In this document: piece after piece, positions 11,301 through 19,644 of the stretch
How the letters are laid out: every line of letters starts with the position of its first letter
Position numbering within the stretch: the stretch's first letter is position 1
Source of the DNA: Kineobactrum salinum
GTDB taxonomy: Bacteria; Pseudomonadota; Gammaproteobacteria; Pseudomonadales; Halieaceae
Assembly (NCBI RefSeq): GCF_010669285.1
Contig: NZ_CP048711.1
Coordinates: 3,472,001 to 3,536,000 of the forward strand
Reading direction: 5' to 3'
DNA length: 64,000 nt
Translations under genes and position numbers: made by a program
Notes under the pieces: model-generated
What the model was told of the DNA's origin: nothing
Seen by the model: only the letters and a program-made list of their open reading frames with translations
Databases searched by the model: none

Positions 11301-12267
11301 CTGGGACATCGGGCGTGCCAGTGAATTGCCCCGGCTGGCCGTCACCATTGAGGAACTTTACCGTGCCGGAGCGCGGCTGGGCACACTGTCCTTCGTGCTG
11401 GCACCGGCAGATAGAGCCCTGCAGGCGCAGGCTATTACGGGCGAGCTGGCAGGCCTGAAGCTGTCTCCGGAGAATCCCGGCTATCTGCAGTGGAGCGGCC
11501 AGGGCACCGAACTGCAGGCGACGTTGCACTTTGATGACCTGGGAGAGACACTGGCGCAACTGGGTTACGAACGCATCCTGGAGACCGATAGCGGCAACTT
11601 TGACCTGAACCTGCGCTGGCCGGGCTCGCCGCGCGGCTTCAGCCTGGCCGCCAGCCACGGCTCGTTGCGGGTGGCTGTGGACGAAGGGCGCTTTCTGACT
11701 GCTTCCGCGGGGGCTTCCGGTACCCTGCGGGTGGTCAGTATTCTCAATCTCGCCGATATCGTGCAGCGCCTGAGCCTGAACCACATGTTTGAAAGCGGTA
11801 TCCCGTTCGATCGTCTGGCAGGTGAGCTGTTCTTTCACGGCGGGGAGATCGAGGTCCCGCTGATGGAGGTGGAGGGTGCGGCCACAGGCTTTGCGTTCAG
11901 CGGGCTGTCGGAGGTCGAGCAGCGCAGCCTCAATGGCGAACTGGTCGCAACCCTGCCGGTGGCCCGCAACCTGCCCTGGGTGACGGCATTGACCGCGGGC
12001 CTGCCGGCTGCTGCCGGCGTGTTTGTGGTCAGCAAACTGTTCGAGAAGCAGATGAGCCAGCTGTCCAGCGCGGTCTACAGCATCACCGGTTCCTGGGATG
12101 AGCCGCAGATCAGTTTTGACCGGGTTTTCGACACCGACAGCCGTCCCATGCGCAACCGTGACGCTACCCGGGACGAGCCTGCCGCCGGCAGCGGCAGTGA
12201 AGCTCAGCCCTCGTCGCCCTCTGCAGGGAACGACGGCGAGGCGGCCTCTTCGAGCTCGCGCAAATAG
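8350..12267 (+). CDS. yhdP: YhdP-family AsmA-like envelope protein
   Basis: This 1305-residue protein belongs to the YhdP/TamB/AsmA group, which bridges inner and outer membranes as a long beta-groove thought to carry phospholipids. It has one N-terminal transmembrane anchor (WRAIVGLIVLLAVYVSCG, about residues 15-32), a very long periplasmic beta-rich body, and a C-terminal AsmA_2-type region ending with FEKQMSQLSSAVYSITGSW and a disordered Ser/Gly/Glu tail. The start is TTG at 8350. It follows rng by 57 bp, and its last 64 bases overlap the oppositely oriented darP. The tldD and pmbA genes often seen after it are absent here. Confidence 0.93.
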   Translation: MLNPFYHILSTVLWRAIVGLIVLLAVYVSCGRLLVSVVGDYQAAILRELNARTPFHLEATRLSAQWSGFSPELVLADLQLHFSEPDTEPLSLQEGRVTLDVWRSLANRSLRVSHLRLQGLALDGELSSDGRLQLRGFGQQGTDAREWLQALLLDVHGITLAANTLELQLPSGERQALQLDLTLSRDGSRRQLRARLLSGQDSQITVLADGLGNPFTGTDYTGEFYVHASLPDLGQLSQLRSLVEFPVPVTVSGSAELEAWLSWAGGSPTVRARFAGGDLRLQGGGWELPLEAVTGAASLQRTGQRWSLYASDLQVHSAAGLLRLPRLQLDLRGDSLRLRTRDLPVSAASEVLLLSGALPPELAEVVTTLAPHGALEALELHLEDLTAPARAWELAASFAGLAVESWRRAPGVQGASGHLQLRPGSGRVLLDSRQLMLDFPAIYREALTYRDVFGSIDLHWDNAGLALHSGLLTATGEEGTARALLGLQIPFADTGAGIEMDLLVGLRDADATYRTRYLPYILDQNLLAWLRDGLGQGHVERGAFLWRGSLKPQAPELRTVQLFFEVRDGQLSYHPDWPELSALDGSVFIDDTNVSVWARQGQLYGAQISHLSAEAWKDAEGSMRLAVAAELAGDAASGLRLVNESPLGLPLDGALSGWEAKGSLQASLDLELALTKHSRPPQVAVRTTLTDATLAIRPGDLALEQVGGIVYFDSDSGFRAEGLAARLWDAPVALSLQQQAPAAGDRSDGLLPGPLTLAFDTTVRVEALQQWLSLSQPLPARGETGVSGSLDFAPGTPPQLNLETQLTGVELALPEPWGKAAPTAQPLQLAVRFNESPLRLQLNAEGLGKAWVDLADGQLQSVSLGLQDEPRQAQRGELRVGGHAALIDVDAWHRLLLEQAIEAPAGDGLQVVVDELLVDSLRVWGQDWTDVMVAVRQQPDHWQLNLETSWLQGEARLASDGASGSLALSFLDLAGLGSGGSGSGWDIGRASELPRLAVTIEELYRAGARLGTLSFVLAPADRALQAQAITGELAGLKLSPENPGYLQWSGQGTELQATLHFDDLGETLAQLGYERILETDSGNFDLNLRWPGSPRGFSLAASHGSLRVAVDEGRFLTASAGASGTLRVVSILNLADIVQRLSLNHMFESGIPFDRLAGELFFHGGEIEVPLMEVEGAATGFAFSGLSEVEQRSLNGELVATLPVARNLPWVTALTAGLPAAAGVFVVSKLFEKQMSQLSSAVYSITGSWDEPQISFDRVFDTDSRPMRNRDATRDEPAAGSGSEAQPSSPSAGNDGEAASSSSRK

Positions 12268-12761
12268 CGGAACAGTTTGCGCCGGGCCGCGGGCGGTTTG
12301 TTGCGCTGCTGGTCCCGCTGGCTCTGGAGCAGCAGTTGGCGCAGGTGCTGGCGGTCGGCTCCGGGCCAGCGCAGCATGATGGTATCGATACCCGCCAGCC
12401 CCTGTTCCAACAGTTCATCGCGTACTGTTTCCAGGTCCTGGAAGCGGTGGGCCGCGCTCTCGCGCTCGCGGTCGAGCTCCGCCAGCGCCGTCTGGATCGG
12501 CTCCGGGTCAATGTCCCGCATGAGCTTGCCGATAAACTGCAGATGCCTGCGCCGTGCGCTGTTGGAATTGATGCGCCGGGTTTCCGCTATCGCCTCCAGC
12601 AAGCGGGGATCCGCTATCGGTATGCGGCGCAGCTGCTTGTCGCTGAGCCGGGTCAGCGTGGCGCCCAGTTCCTGCAGGGCAGTCATCCGGCGTTTCAGCT
12701 CGCTTTTGCTGGGGCCTGCAGCGGGATCGAAGTCGCCGCTGGGGGAATCGTGATCAGACAT
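12204..12761 (-). CDS. darP: Ribosome-associated protein DarP (YjgA, DUF615)
   Basis: DarP is a late 50S assembly factor. The 185-residue product shows the family features SKSELKRRMTALQELG, LTRLSDKQLRRIPI, INSNSARRRHLQFIGKLMRD and the C-terminal PAARRKLFRYLRELEE. It starts at the ATG at 12761 inside the end of mgtE (8-base overlap on the same strand). An open frame extends 15 codons upstream but reads mgtE sequence. The 3' end runs 64 bp into the convergent yhdP gene. The overlap encodes the variable acidic tail of DarP and the disordered tail of YhdP, so neither core is affected. Confidence 0.93.
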   Translation of the reverse strand: MSDHDSPSGDFDPAAGPSKSELKRRMTALQELGATLTRLSDKQLRRIPIADPRLLEAIAETRRINSNSARRRHLQFIGKLMRDIDPEPIQTALAELDRERESAAHRFQDLETVRDELLEQGLAGIDTIMLRWPGADRQHLRQLLLQSQRDQQRNKPPAARRKLFRYLRELEEAASPSFPAEGDEG

Positions 12762-14103
12762 AGAACCAGGTCGCCAGGCCGAGGAAGGAGAGAAAGCCAA
12801 CCACATCGGTCACGGTCAGCACTACGCCGCCAGCGAGCGCCGGATCAATCTTCATGCGCTTGAGCAGCAGTGGCAGGGTGGCGCCGGTGAGCGCCGCGGC
12901 AAGCAGGCTGATGATCATCGCGGCGGCAATGATAAGCCCGATATTCCAGTCGTCAAACCACAGCGAGGCCGCGACCGCGACCACGGCCGCCCACAGGATG
13001 CCGTTGAGCAGTCCCACGGCGAGCTCCCGGTTGATCAACCAGGATTCATTGTGCTTGCCGACATGACCCAGGGCCATGCCGCGCACCATTACCGTAAGGG
13101 TCTGGGTACCGGCGATGCCGCCCATGGAGGCGACGATGGGCATCAGCACGGCCAGTGCGACGACCTTCTCGATGGTGTCCTGGAACAGGTTGATCACTGA
13201 CGCCGCGAGAAATGCGGTCAGCAGGTTTATGCCCAGCCACAGCGCTCTCCGGGAGGCGGTATAGAACACCGGCGCGAAGGTATCCAGATCTTCAGCCAGG
13301 CCCGCCATGGAAGTGAGCGAATGGTCGGCATCCTCGCGGATAACGTCGACCACATCGTCGATGGTGATGCGGCCCAGCAGCCGCCCCTGCTGATCCACGA
13401 CCGGCGCCGAAACCCAGTCGTTGCGTTCGAACAGGCGCGCCACCTCGTCGTCCGGCATGTCGGCCGGGATCGGCGGAATATCGGTGATCATCCGTTCGCG
13501 CACAGTGGACGAAGGGTCTGATACCAGCAGGGTATTGAGTGGCAGCAGACCAATGAACTGGTCGTTGCGGTTGACCACGATCAGATTGTCGGTCATCGGC
13601 GGAATTTCCGCATGCCGCCGCAGGTAGCGCAGCACCACATCGAAGGTCAGCGGCGGACGGATGGTGATGGTATCGGTGCTCATCAAACCGCCGGCGGTAT
13701 CGTCCGGGTAGGTCATCACCTGTTCCAGGCGTGCCCGGTCGCGGTGATCCATCGAATCCAGCACTTCCCGGGTTACCCGATCCGGCAGCTGCTGGAGAAT
13801 GTCGACCAGGTCGTCGTCCTGCAGGTGTTCGGTGATCTGGGCGACTTCGGCGGCATTCATGTCGCTGAGGAAATGCAGCCGTAGCTCATCCCCGAGCTCG
13901 TTGATCACATCGCCCTCGTCCTCCTGCTCCACCATTTGCCACAGAATGTGGCGGAACTTGGGTGGCGAGGATTCCAGCAGGTGGGCGACATCGGCGGCGG
14001 GCAGGCCATTGAGCATGCGCCTGACATCGGCAAAGGTGCCGCTGCCCAATGCCTGCGACAGGCGTTCGAGTCTAGCCTGGGATGTGGTAGAGCCTTGGGC
14101 CAT
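12754..14103 (-). CDS. mgtE: Magnesium transporter MgtE
   Basis: MgtE is a dimeric, Mg2+-gated channel of the inner membrane. The product of about 449 residues has an N-terminal superhelical domain with FADVRRMLNGLPAADVAHLL and SDMNAAEVAQITEHLQDDDL. Two CBS domains follow, around residues 135-250 (PAGGLMSTDTITIRP; ERNDWVSAPVVDQQGRLLG). Five C-terminal helices follow, with the conserved GTQTLTVMVRGMALG pore segment. The frame is open to a TTG at 14154, but the ATG at 14103 (MAQGSTTSQARLERLSQ) gives the usual family length. The association of mgtE with ptsO-rapZ-ptsN is seen in pseudomonads. Confidence 0.95.
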   Translation of the reverse strand: MAQGSTTSQARLERLSQALGSGTFADVRRMLNGLPAADVAHLLESSPPKFRHILWQMVEQEDEGDVINELGDELRLHFLSDMNAAEVAQITEHLQDDDLVDILQQLPDRVTREVLDSMDHRDRARLEQVMTYPDDTAGGLMSTDTITIRPPLTFDVVLRYLRRHAEIPPMTDNLIVVNRNDQFIGLLPLNTLLVSDPSSTVRERMITDIPPIPADMPDDEVARLFERNDWVSAPVVDQQGRLLGRITIDDVVDVIREDADHSLTSMAGLAEDLDTFAPVFYTASRRALWLGINLLTAFLAASVINLFQDTIEKVVALAVLMPIVASMGGIAGTQTLTVMVRGMALGHVGKHNESWLINRELAVGLLNGILWAAVVAVAASLWFDDWNIGLIIAAAMIISLLAAALTGATLPLLLKRMKIDPALAGGVVLTVTDVVGFLSFLGLATWFYV

Positions 14104-14220
14104 GAAGAGGGTTGTCCGCTGTGGTCTGCCGGGTCGGCGCTGCCGCCGCGCCAATTATCCGGTAAAGCGGCCGGGACAACAACGTGCGGTTGCGGGCATT
14201 ATCACATTGACGTACGCGGT

Positions 14221-14490
14221 CTATTCGCCTTCATCGAAATAGTTGTCGATCAGTGCCTGCAGGGCTTCGAGCGCGGCGGTCTCGTCATCACCATCGATAT
14301 GCAGGTCCAGCACCGTGCCCTGGCCGGCCGCCAGCATCATCATGGCCATGATACTTTTGCCGTCGACCAGCTGGCCATTCCTGCCAGCCTTGATGCTGCT
14401 CGAAAAGCCGGCTGCGCAACCCACGAACTTGGCGGCAGCGCGAGCATGCAGACCAAGCTTGTTTATGATTGTTACCTGAGTCTGGATCAC
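14221..14490 (-). CDS. ptsO: Nitrogen-PTS phosphocarrier protein NPr
   Basis: NPr passes phosphate from PtsP (EI-Ntr) to PtsN. The 89-residue HPr-fold protein has the phospho-histidine site NKLGLHARAAAKFV (His15) and the regulatory-serine-like region GKSIMAMMMLAAGQG. It ends in an acidic DNYFDEGE. It lies 10 bp downstream of rapZ on the same strand, completing the ptsN-rapZ-ptsO block. There is no PTS sugar permease nearby, consistent with a regulatory PTS. Confidence 0.97.
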   Translation of the reverse strand: MIQTQVTIINKLGLHARAAAKFVGCAAGFSSSIKAGRNGQLVDGKSIMAMMMLAAGQGTVLDLHIDGDDETAALEALQALIDNYFDEGE

Positions 14491-14500
14491 ATTGCTGCTG

Positions 14501-15355
14501 CTATTGCAGTTCCCTGTGCCGTACGTGAACTTGCGGGTACTGTTGCTGATAGTGCTGGTGCAGCTGGGCTGCGAGATATACTGAACGGTGTTGTCCTCCA
14601 GTACAACCTATCGCTACAGTCATGTAACTGCGGTTGCTGGCCCGGTACTGGGGCAGCCACTGGTCGAGATACTGACGGATGCTGGCGAACAGTTCGGCGG
14701 TCTGGGGCTGTTCCTCCAGGAAATGGCGCACCGCCGGGTCCAGTCCGCTGAGCAGACGCAGTTCCTTGATCCAGTGAGGATTGGGGAGCATCCTGACATC
14801 GAAGACCAGGTCTGCATCGGTGGGTACACCACGCTTGAAACCAAAAGACTGGAACAGGATGGACATGCTGCCCGAGCTGTCGCCGACCAGCCGCTGCCTG
14901 ATCGCGTCGCGCAGCTCGTAGATCGTCATCTGGCTGGTGTCCAGCACCAGGTCGGCGGCCACCGTGATGGGTTCCAGCAACTCCCGTTCGCGTTCAATGG
15001 CTTCCGCCAGCGGCATGTTTTCACCACTGAGTGGATGCTTGCGCCGGGTTTCACTGAAGCGCTTGATCAATACCGGGTCCTGGGCATCCAGGTAAAGGAT
15101 TTCGCTGTCCACGGTGTCCGGCAATGCCTTCAGGATGACATTGAAATCTTCCAGATTACGCCAGGCGTTGCGGGCATCGATGCACACGGCAACGCCCCGG
15201 AAATGGCCAAAGCCGGCGTGTGCGGCTTCGGCCACCAGCGCGGGCAGCAAGGCCACCGGCAGATTGTCGATGCAATAGTAGCCTTCGTCTTCCAGTTGGT
15301 GCAGGGCGGTACTCTTGCCTGAGCCGGAGCGCCCCGAGATGATTACCAGGTGCAT
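14501..15355 (-). CDS. rapZ: RNase adapter protein RapZ
   Basis: RapZ is a nucleotide-binding RNA adapter. In E. coli it directs RNase E to the sRNA GlmZ and thereby tunes glucosamine-6-phosphate synthesis. The 284-residue product has an N-terminal Walker A (MHLVIISGRSGSGKSTALHQ), the Walker B-like region VDSEILYLDAQDPVLI, and the C-terminal domain with FGFKRGVPTDADLVFDVRML and IGCTGGQHRSVYLAAQL. The open frame runs 67 codons further upstream through ptsN, but homologues start at this ATG, which lies 10 bp after ptsN. Confidence 0.97.
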   Translation of the reverse strand: MHLVIISGRSGSGKSTALHQLEDEGYYCIDNLPVALLPALVAEAAHAGFGHFRGVAVCIDARNAWRNLEDFNVILKALPDTVDSEILYLDAQDPVLIKRFSETRRKHPLSGENMPLAEAIERERELLEPITVAADLVLDTSQMTIYELRDAIRQRLVGDSSGSMSILFQSFGFKRGVPTDADLVFDVRMLPNPHWIKELRLLSGLDPAVRHFLEEQPQTAELFASIRQYLDQWLPQYRASNRSYMTVAIGCTGGQHRSVYLAAQLHQHYQQQYPQVHVRHRELQ

Positions 15356-15365
15356 GCTGACGACC

Positions 15366-15824
15366 TCATGTCGACCAGCTGGTAGCCAGGGTGAACAATT
15401 CGGCATCGTCTGCGCTGCTGCGCAGCTGTTCGCAAAAATCGGACTGGCTGAACAACCGGGCGATGCGGGCGAGTATGTCGAGGTGGGCCTGCTGCGCCTC
15501 CTCGGGCACCAGCAACACGAACAGCAGATCCACCGGGGCGTCGTCGGGCGCCTCAAAATCGATGGGGTCGGCCAGGGTCACCAGGGCTCCCAGCGGCTCC
15601 TCGCAGCTGGCGATACGACAGTGGGGGATCGCGATACCGCCCCCCAGGCCAGTACTGCCCAGCCGCTCGCGGGCTATCAGCTTGCCGAAGACCTCGGTTT
15701 CGGTCAGCTTGGGCTGGTCCCTGGAGATGATGCCGGAGAGAATTTCAAACAGCCGTTTCTTGCTGGTTCCCGGGACGCGGCAGAGCGTGCGTCCCGGGGT
15801 GAGCAGTTGGGAGAGTACTTGCAT
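15366..15824 (-). CDS. ptsN: Nitrogen-regulatory PTS EIIA component PtsN
   Basis: PtsN is the terminal phosphoacceptor of the Ntr-PTS and regulates potassium uptake and other targets. The 152-residue EIIA fold includes the active-site histidine in LGGGIAIPHCRI and the supporting segment PVDLLFVLLVPEEAQQAHLD. It lies between hpf (6-bp gap) and rapZ (10-bp gap) on the same strand, so it is almost certainly co-transcribed. Confidence 0.97.
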   Translation of the reverse strand: MQVLSQLLTPGRTLCRVPGTSKKRLFEILSGIISRDQPKLTETEVFGKLIARERLGSTGLGGGIAIPHCRIASCEEPLGALVTLADPIDFEAPDDAPVDLLFVLLVPEEAQQAHLDILARIARLFSQSDFCEQLRSSADDAELFTLATSWST

Positions 15825-15830
15825 TGGGGT

Positions 15831-16118
15831 TTAGTGACCTCTGGCCTTTTCCTTGTGTTTGATCAGCTGGCGGTCGAGCTTGTCGGCCAGCGCGTCTATG
15901 GCTGCGTACATGTCTTCGGATTCAGCGGCGGCAAAGATGTCGGCACCGGAAATGTGAATCGTGGCTTCGGCTTTCTGAACGAGCTTTTCCACGACGAGTG
16001 TCACTTCGGTATTGGTAATCTGATCGAAATGCCGTTGCAGACGTTCAAATTTGGACTGGACGTATTCGCGCAATGGATTGGTAACGTCGACATGGTGACC
16101 GCTGACATTCAATTGCAT
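15831..16118 (-). CDS. hpf: Short-form ribosome hibernation promoting factor
   Basis: HPF is a stationary-phase factor that binds the 30S A/P region and promotes 100S dimers. The 95-residue short form starts [20 protein letters not shown] and keeps the basic end [16 protein letters not shown] strong GGAG lies 8 bases upstream of the ATG. As sequenced, the frame is open upstream into the end of rpoN and suggests a 524-residue fusion. That reading results from the one-base deletion at the rpoN C-terminus, and hpf itself is complete. Confidence 0.95.
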   Translation of the reverse strand: MQLNVSGHHVDVTNPLREYVQSKFERLQRHFDQITNTEVTLVVEKLVQKAEATIHISGADIFAAAESEDMYAAIDALADKLDRQLIKHKEKARGH

Positions 16119-16200
16119 ACCTGACTCCTTCTTTGGTAAAAACCGGGGCGGTAGCCCCAAACCGGTGCCACCCCCGAAGAGCCGACACCTTGCTTGCATT

Positions 16201-17701
16201 CTAGACCAATCTCTTGCGCTCGTTGGAGGGGGGATCAGCAGTATCTCACGATACTTGGCAACGGTGCGGCGGGCCACCTTTATCCCCTGTTCCTCCAGCA
16301 GGCTGGTTATCTTGTTGTCACTCAGGGGCTTGCGCGGATTTTCCGCTGCCACCAGTTTCTTGATAAGCGCGCGAATGGCAGTGGATGAGCACTCGCCGCC
16401 TGAGGTGGTGCCAACATGGCTAGAAAAGAAATACTTCAATTCAAAAATTCCGCGGGGAGTATGCATGTACTTGCGGGTGGTAACACGGGAGATGGTGGAC
16501 TCGTGCATCTCCACTGCATCGGCGATGTCATGCAACACCAGAGGCTTCATCGCCTCCTCGCCGAATTCGAGGAAGTTGCGCTGGTGCTCCACGATCTTGC
16601 TTGCGACCTTCATCAGGGTCTCGTTACGACTGTAGAGACTCTTGAGAAACCAGCGCGCCTCCTGCAGGTTGTCCTTCAGGAAAGTATTGTCGGCGCTGCT
16701 GTCAGCGCGCCGGATCAGGCTGGCGTAACTGCTGTTGATGCGCAGGCGGGGAGCGATATCGGGATTCAGCTCCACTACCCAGCGGCCGCCTTTCTTGCTT
16801 ACGAACACATCCGGTACTACGTATTCGGTGGTGTCATCGCCAATGTTCTGGCCGGGATTCGGGTCCAGTGAACGGATCAACTCGAGAATCGATCTGAGTT
16901 GCTCCTCGGTCAGGCGCATGCGCCGCATTATTTGCTTGTAGTCGCCGGCGCCGAGCTGGGTCAGGTGCCTGCTGATCATGATCCGGGCCTGTTCCAGGCC
17001 GGGAGTTCCCGCCGGCAGCTGCTGCAGCTGGACCAGCAGGCATTCCTGCAGGTCCCGGGTACAGACACCGGCGGGCTCGAATTGCTGCAGGCAGTGCAGC
17101 ACTGCCACCACCTCTTCCACGTCGATGTCCAGCTCGGGCACCAGCGCCTGCTGGATGTCCTCGACGCTGGCCTGCAGGCGGCCGTTGGCGTCCGTGGCAT
17201 CGATCAGGGCCAGCGCGATGATGCGGTCAGTGTCGGACAGGCGGGTCAGGTTGAGCTGCCAGCGCAGCTGGTCCTGCAGGCTTTCGCTGCTGTTGTTGCG
17301 GCTCTCGAAATCGCTGTTGCTGTCTTCGCCGTTGCCGCTGGTGATGGCAGAAGAAGGCAGCAGGTCATCCCACTGGGTGTCCACCGGCAGCTCCTCGGGC
17401 ATCATCCCCAGCTGCCATTCCTCCTCCGAGGCGAGGCCACTGTCGCTGGTGGCCCCTCCAGGCGCTCCAACGGGCCGTCGGTTTTCGCTTCCGGCACCGG
17501 CTCCAGACGGGTGAGATTGTCGACTTCCGGCTCCGCTTCGCCGTCATCCTCGGCCAGCTCCAGCAGCGGGTTGCTGTCCAGCACCTGCTGGATTTCCTGT
17601 TGCAGGTCGAGGGTGCTGAGCTGCAGCAGGCGAATGGCCTGCTGCAGCTGCGGCGTCATGGTCAACTGCTGACCAAGTTTGAGCTGAAGTGACTGTTTCA
17701 T
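16201..17701 (-). CDS. rpoN: RNA polymerase sigma-54 factor, two apparent frameshifts
   Basis: RpoN directs RNA polymerase to -24/-12 promoters with enhancer-binding activators. All regions are present: the N-terminal activator-interacting box ([20 protein letters not shown]), the core-binding domain, the HTH segment [19 protein letters not shown] and the RpoN box [10 protein letters not shown]. Two one-base deletions split the frame. The first is in the C4 run at 17454-17457; a fifth base restores [19 protein letters not shown]. The second is in the G6 run at 16228-16233; a seventh base gives [11 protein letters not shown] and a stop at 16201-16203. The corrected protein is 500 residues. Both are probably consensus errors, but a true rpoN mutant is not excluded by sequence alone. 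Confidence 0.95.
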
Positions 17702-17824
17702 GGACACAAATGGCTCATTCCGGCAAGCCTCCCGGGCGGTATCTCAAGCTCAAGTGTAGACCCGGCGGTGGCGCTTGCGCAACCACATGGCGCGAAAATT
17801 GCTTGGTGAAATGGGCGGCGCGCT

Positions 17825-18550
17825 TCAGAGGTGGAAATTGTCGCCCAGGTAGACCTTGCGGACCCGGGCATTGGCCAGGATCTCTTCGGCATTGCCCTCG
17901 GCGATGATGTGACCTTCCCCGACGATAAACGCTTTTTCACAGATGTCCAGCGTTTCCCGGACGTTGTGGTCGGTGATCAGCACACCGATGCCGCGATGCC
18001 GCAGATGGTTGATGATGTCCTTGATATCGCTGACCGAAATCGGGTCGACCCCGGCGAAAGGTTCGTCCAGCAGGATGAAATCGGGCTCCGTCGACAGTGC
18101 CCGGGCGATCTCGACCCGGCGTCTTTCGCCGCCCGACAGCGACTGGCCGAGGCTGGCCCGCAGGTGGGTGAGGTGAAATTCTTCCAGCAACCGGTCACAG
18201 TGAGTCTGGCGCTCGTGGGCATTCAGGTCCGGCCGGGTCTCGAGTATCGCCAGCAGGTTGTCCTGGACGCTGAGTTTGCGGAAGATGGAGGCTTCCTGGG
18301 GCAGGTAGCCTATGCCCCGGCGGGCGCGTTCATGCATCGGCATGGCAGTGATGTCGGTGCCGTTGAGCACGATCGAGCCCTGTTCGGCCGCGATGATGCC
18401 GACGATCATGTAAAAGCAGGTGGTCTTGCCGGCGCCGTTGGGGCCCAGCAGCCCGACCACCTGGCCGCTGCTCAGTTCCAGCGAGACATCGACCACGACC
18501 TTGCGGCCGCGGTAGGATTTGGCCAGATTATTCGCTTGGAGTCGTGCCAC
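17825..18550 (-). CDS. lptB: LPS export ABC transporter ATP-binding protein LptB
   Basis: LptB is the cytoplasmic ATPase of LptB2FG, which extracts LPS from the inner membrane. The 241-residue product has Walker [14 protein letters not shown], signature [15 protein letters not shown], Walker [17 protein letters not shown] and switch histidine in [11 protein letters not shown]. It starts inside the end of lptA (23-bp overlap). The 123 bp between it and rpoN holds no gene and should contain the rpoN promoter or leader. Confidence 0.98.
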   Translation of the reverse strand: MARLQANNLAKSYRGRKVVVDVSLELSSGQVVGLLGPNGAGKTTCFYMIVGIIAAEQGSIVLNGTDITAMPMHERARRGIGYLPQEASIFRKLSVQDNLLAILETRPDLNAHERQTHCDRLLEEFHLTHLRASLGQSLSGGERRRVEIARALSTEPDFILLDEPFAGVDPISVSDIKDIINHLRHRGIGVLITDHNVRETLDICEKAFIVGEGHIIAEGNAEEILANARVRKVYLGDNFHL

Positions 18551-19103
18551 CGGGCTCCCCGTCGTCGCCTTCCACTGCCCGGGCGGGAATCACGACCTCG
18601 ACCCGGCTGCCACTGCCGTTTTGACCCGAGTCGGCCTTGACCCGCTGCTCCGCGATCAGGTAATCGATGCGATCACCCGTTACGATGGAGCCCTCCTGTT
18701 CGATGCGGGCCTCCCTGTTCAACTGGACGCGCTCCTCTGCCTCGTAGTACTCGATCACCAGGGCGCGGGCATGGATCAACCCCTTGTCGGGCTCGGGTTG
18801 CTGTTGCATCCGCGCCGGTGATCCCTCCGCCACGATCCGGTCTGCTGCCTCCGCCTGATGATAGATCGTGATCTTGTCGGCCTCTATGCGCAGGCTGCCC
18901 TGTTCCATCCGGACATTGCCGGTATACTCGGTAAACCCCTGCTTCTCATCCCGCAGCGCCTGGTCCGCGGTGATCCTGATCGATTGCTGCCGGTCCTCGG
19001 GCAGGGCAGACACGGCCAGTGCCCACAACAGCAGGGCCGCGCCGAGGCAGCGCCCCAGGGCAGCTGCCAGGACAGAACGCCGCTCAGCTGCCGGTTGGGA
19101 CAT
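18528..19103 (-). CDS. lptA: LPS periplasmic bridge protein LptA
   Basis: LptA forms the periplasmic beta-jellyroll bridge carrying LPS to LptDE. The 191-residue product has an N-terminal signal peptide ([20 protein letters not shown]), the OstA core with [20 protein letters not shown] and [17 protein letters not shown], and a longer charged C-terminal tail. The start at 19103 lies 20 bp inside lptC, and the 3' end overlaps lptB. The tight overlaps imply one transcript lptC-lptA-lptB. Confidence 0.95.
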   Translation of the reverse strand: MSQPAAERRSVLAAALGRCLGAALLLWALAVSALPEDRQQSIRITADQALRDEKQGFTEYTGNVRMEQGSLRIEADKITIYHQAEAADRIVAEGSPARMQQQPEPDKGLIHARALVIEYYEAEERVQLNREARIEQEGSIVTGDRIDYLIAEQRVKADSGQNGSGSRVEVVIPARAVEGDDGEPGGTTPSE

Positions 19104-19644
19104 ATAGGCTCTCCACATTGGGTTGCAGGTGCATGGTTTCACTGCGAAGGTCGACTTCCATGCCGTCGGCCTGCAGCAGGTTTCCCGCCTGCCGGATCGT
19201 CACCGGTACCCGGGAGACCGCGGTCTTGTGGCGCAGGTCGACCGTCATCACACGTGTTTCCAGAGTGGCCCCCGCCTGATCGTTGGTCAGCAGCACGTTG
19301 CTTCTCAGCACCAGTACCTCCGGCCGATGCCTGAGCCGGCCGCTGTCAGCGGTTGCCGACCAGGTGCGGTCGTTGCCGTCGTGGGAATAGAATCGCGGGC
19401 GTTCCAGTTCAGAGACATCGTTGCGGGCAAAGTGTTCCACCCGGTCCGCTTCCATGACTTCGGACAGAGTCCCATCTTCGGCATAGGACCAACTGCGCGA
19501 GTGAACCAGATAGCTTTGCACCAGCTCCTCCTGTGTTGCGAGCAGGCGCCGGTCCGGGTTGAGGTCGCCGGTGGCCCCCCAGTAATAGCCGGCTACCAGG
19601 GTCACGGTAATCGCGGTCAGGGCCTGCAGTTTACGTGATATCAC
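19084..19644 (-). CDS. lptC: LPS export bitopic protein LptC
   Basis: LptC is anchored in the inner membrane and passes LPS from LptB2FG to LptA. The 186-residue product has one N-terminal helix (LQALTAITVTLVAGYYWG) followed by the periplasmic LptC domain, with FYSHDGNDRTWSATADSG and the C-terminal [11 protein letters not shown] chose the GTG at 19644, which overlaps the kdsC stop as GTGA; the open frame extends further but into kdsC. Context between kdsC and lptA is the classic arrangement. Confidence 0.94.
   Translation of the reverse strand: MISRKLQALTAITVTLVAGYYWGATGDLNPDRRLLATQEELVQSYLVHSRSWSYAEDGTLSEVMEADRVEHFARNDVSELERPRFYSHDGNDRTWSATADSGRLRHRPEVLVLRSNVLLTNDQAGATLETRVMTVDLRHKTAVSRVPVTIRQAGNLLQADGMEVDLRSETMHLQPNVESLYVPTGS

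Noticed and set aside
15831-17405. A single 524-residue frame joining sigma-54 and HPF
   Set aside because: The join depends on a missing base in a G run at 16228-16233. Adding it gives the conserved sigma-54 end and stop, and hpf has its own ATG with a strong ribosome site.
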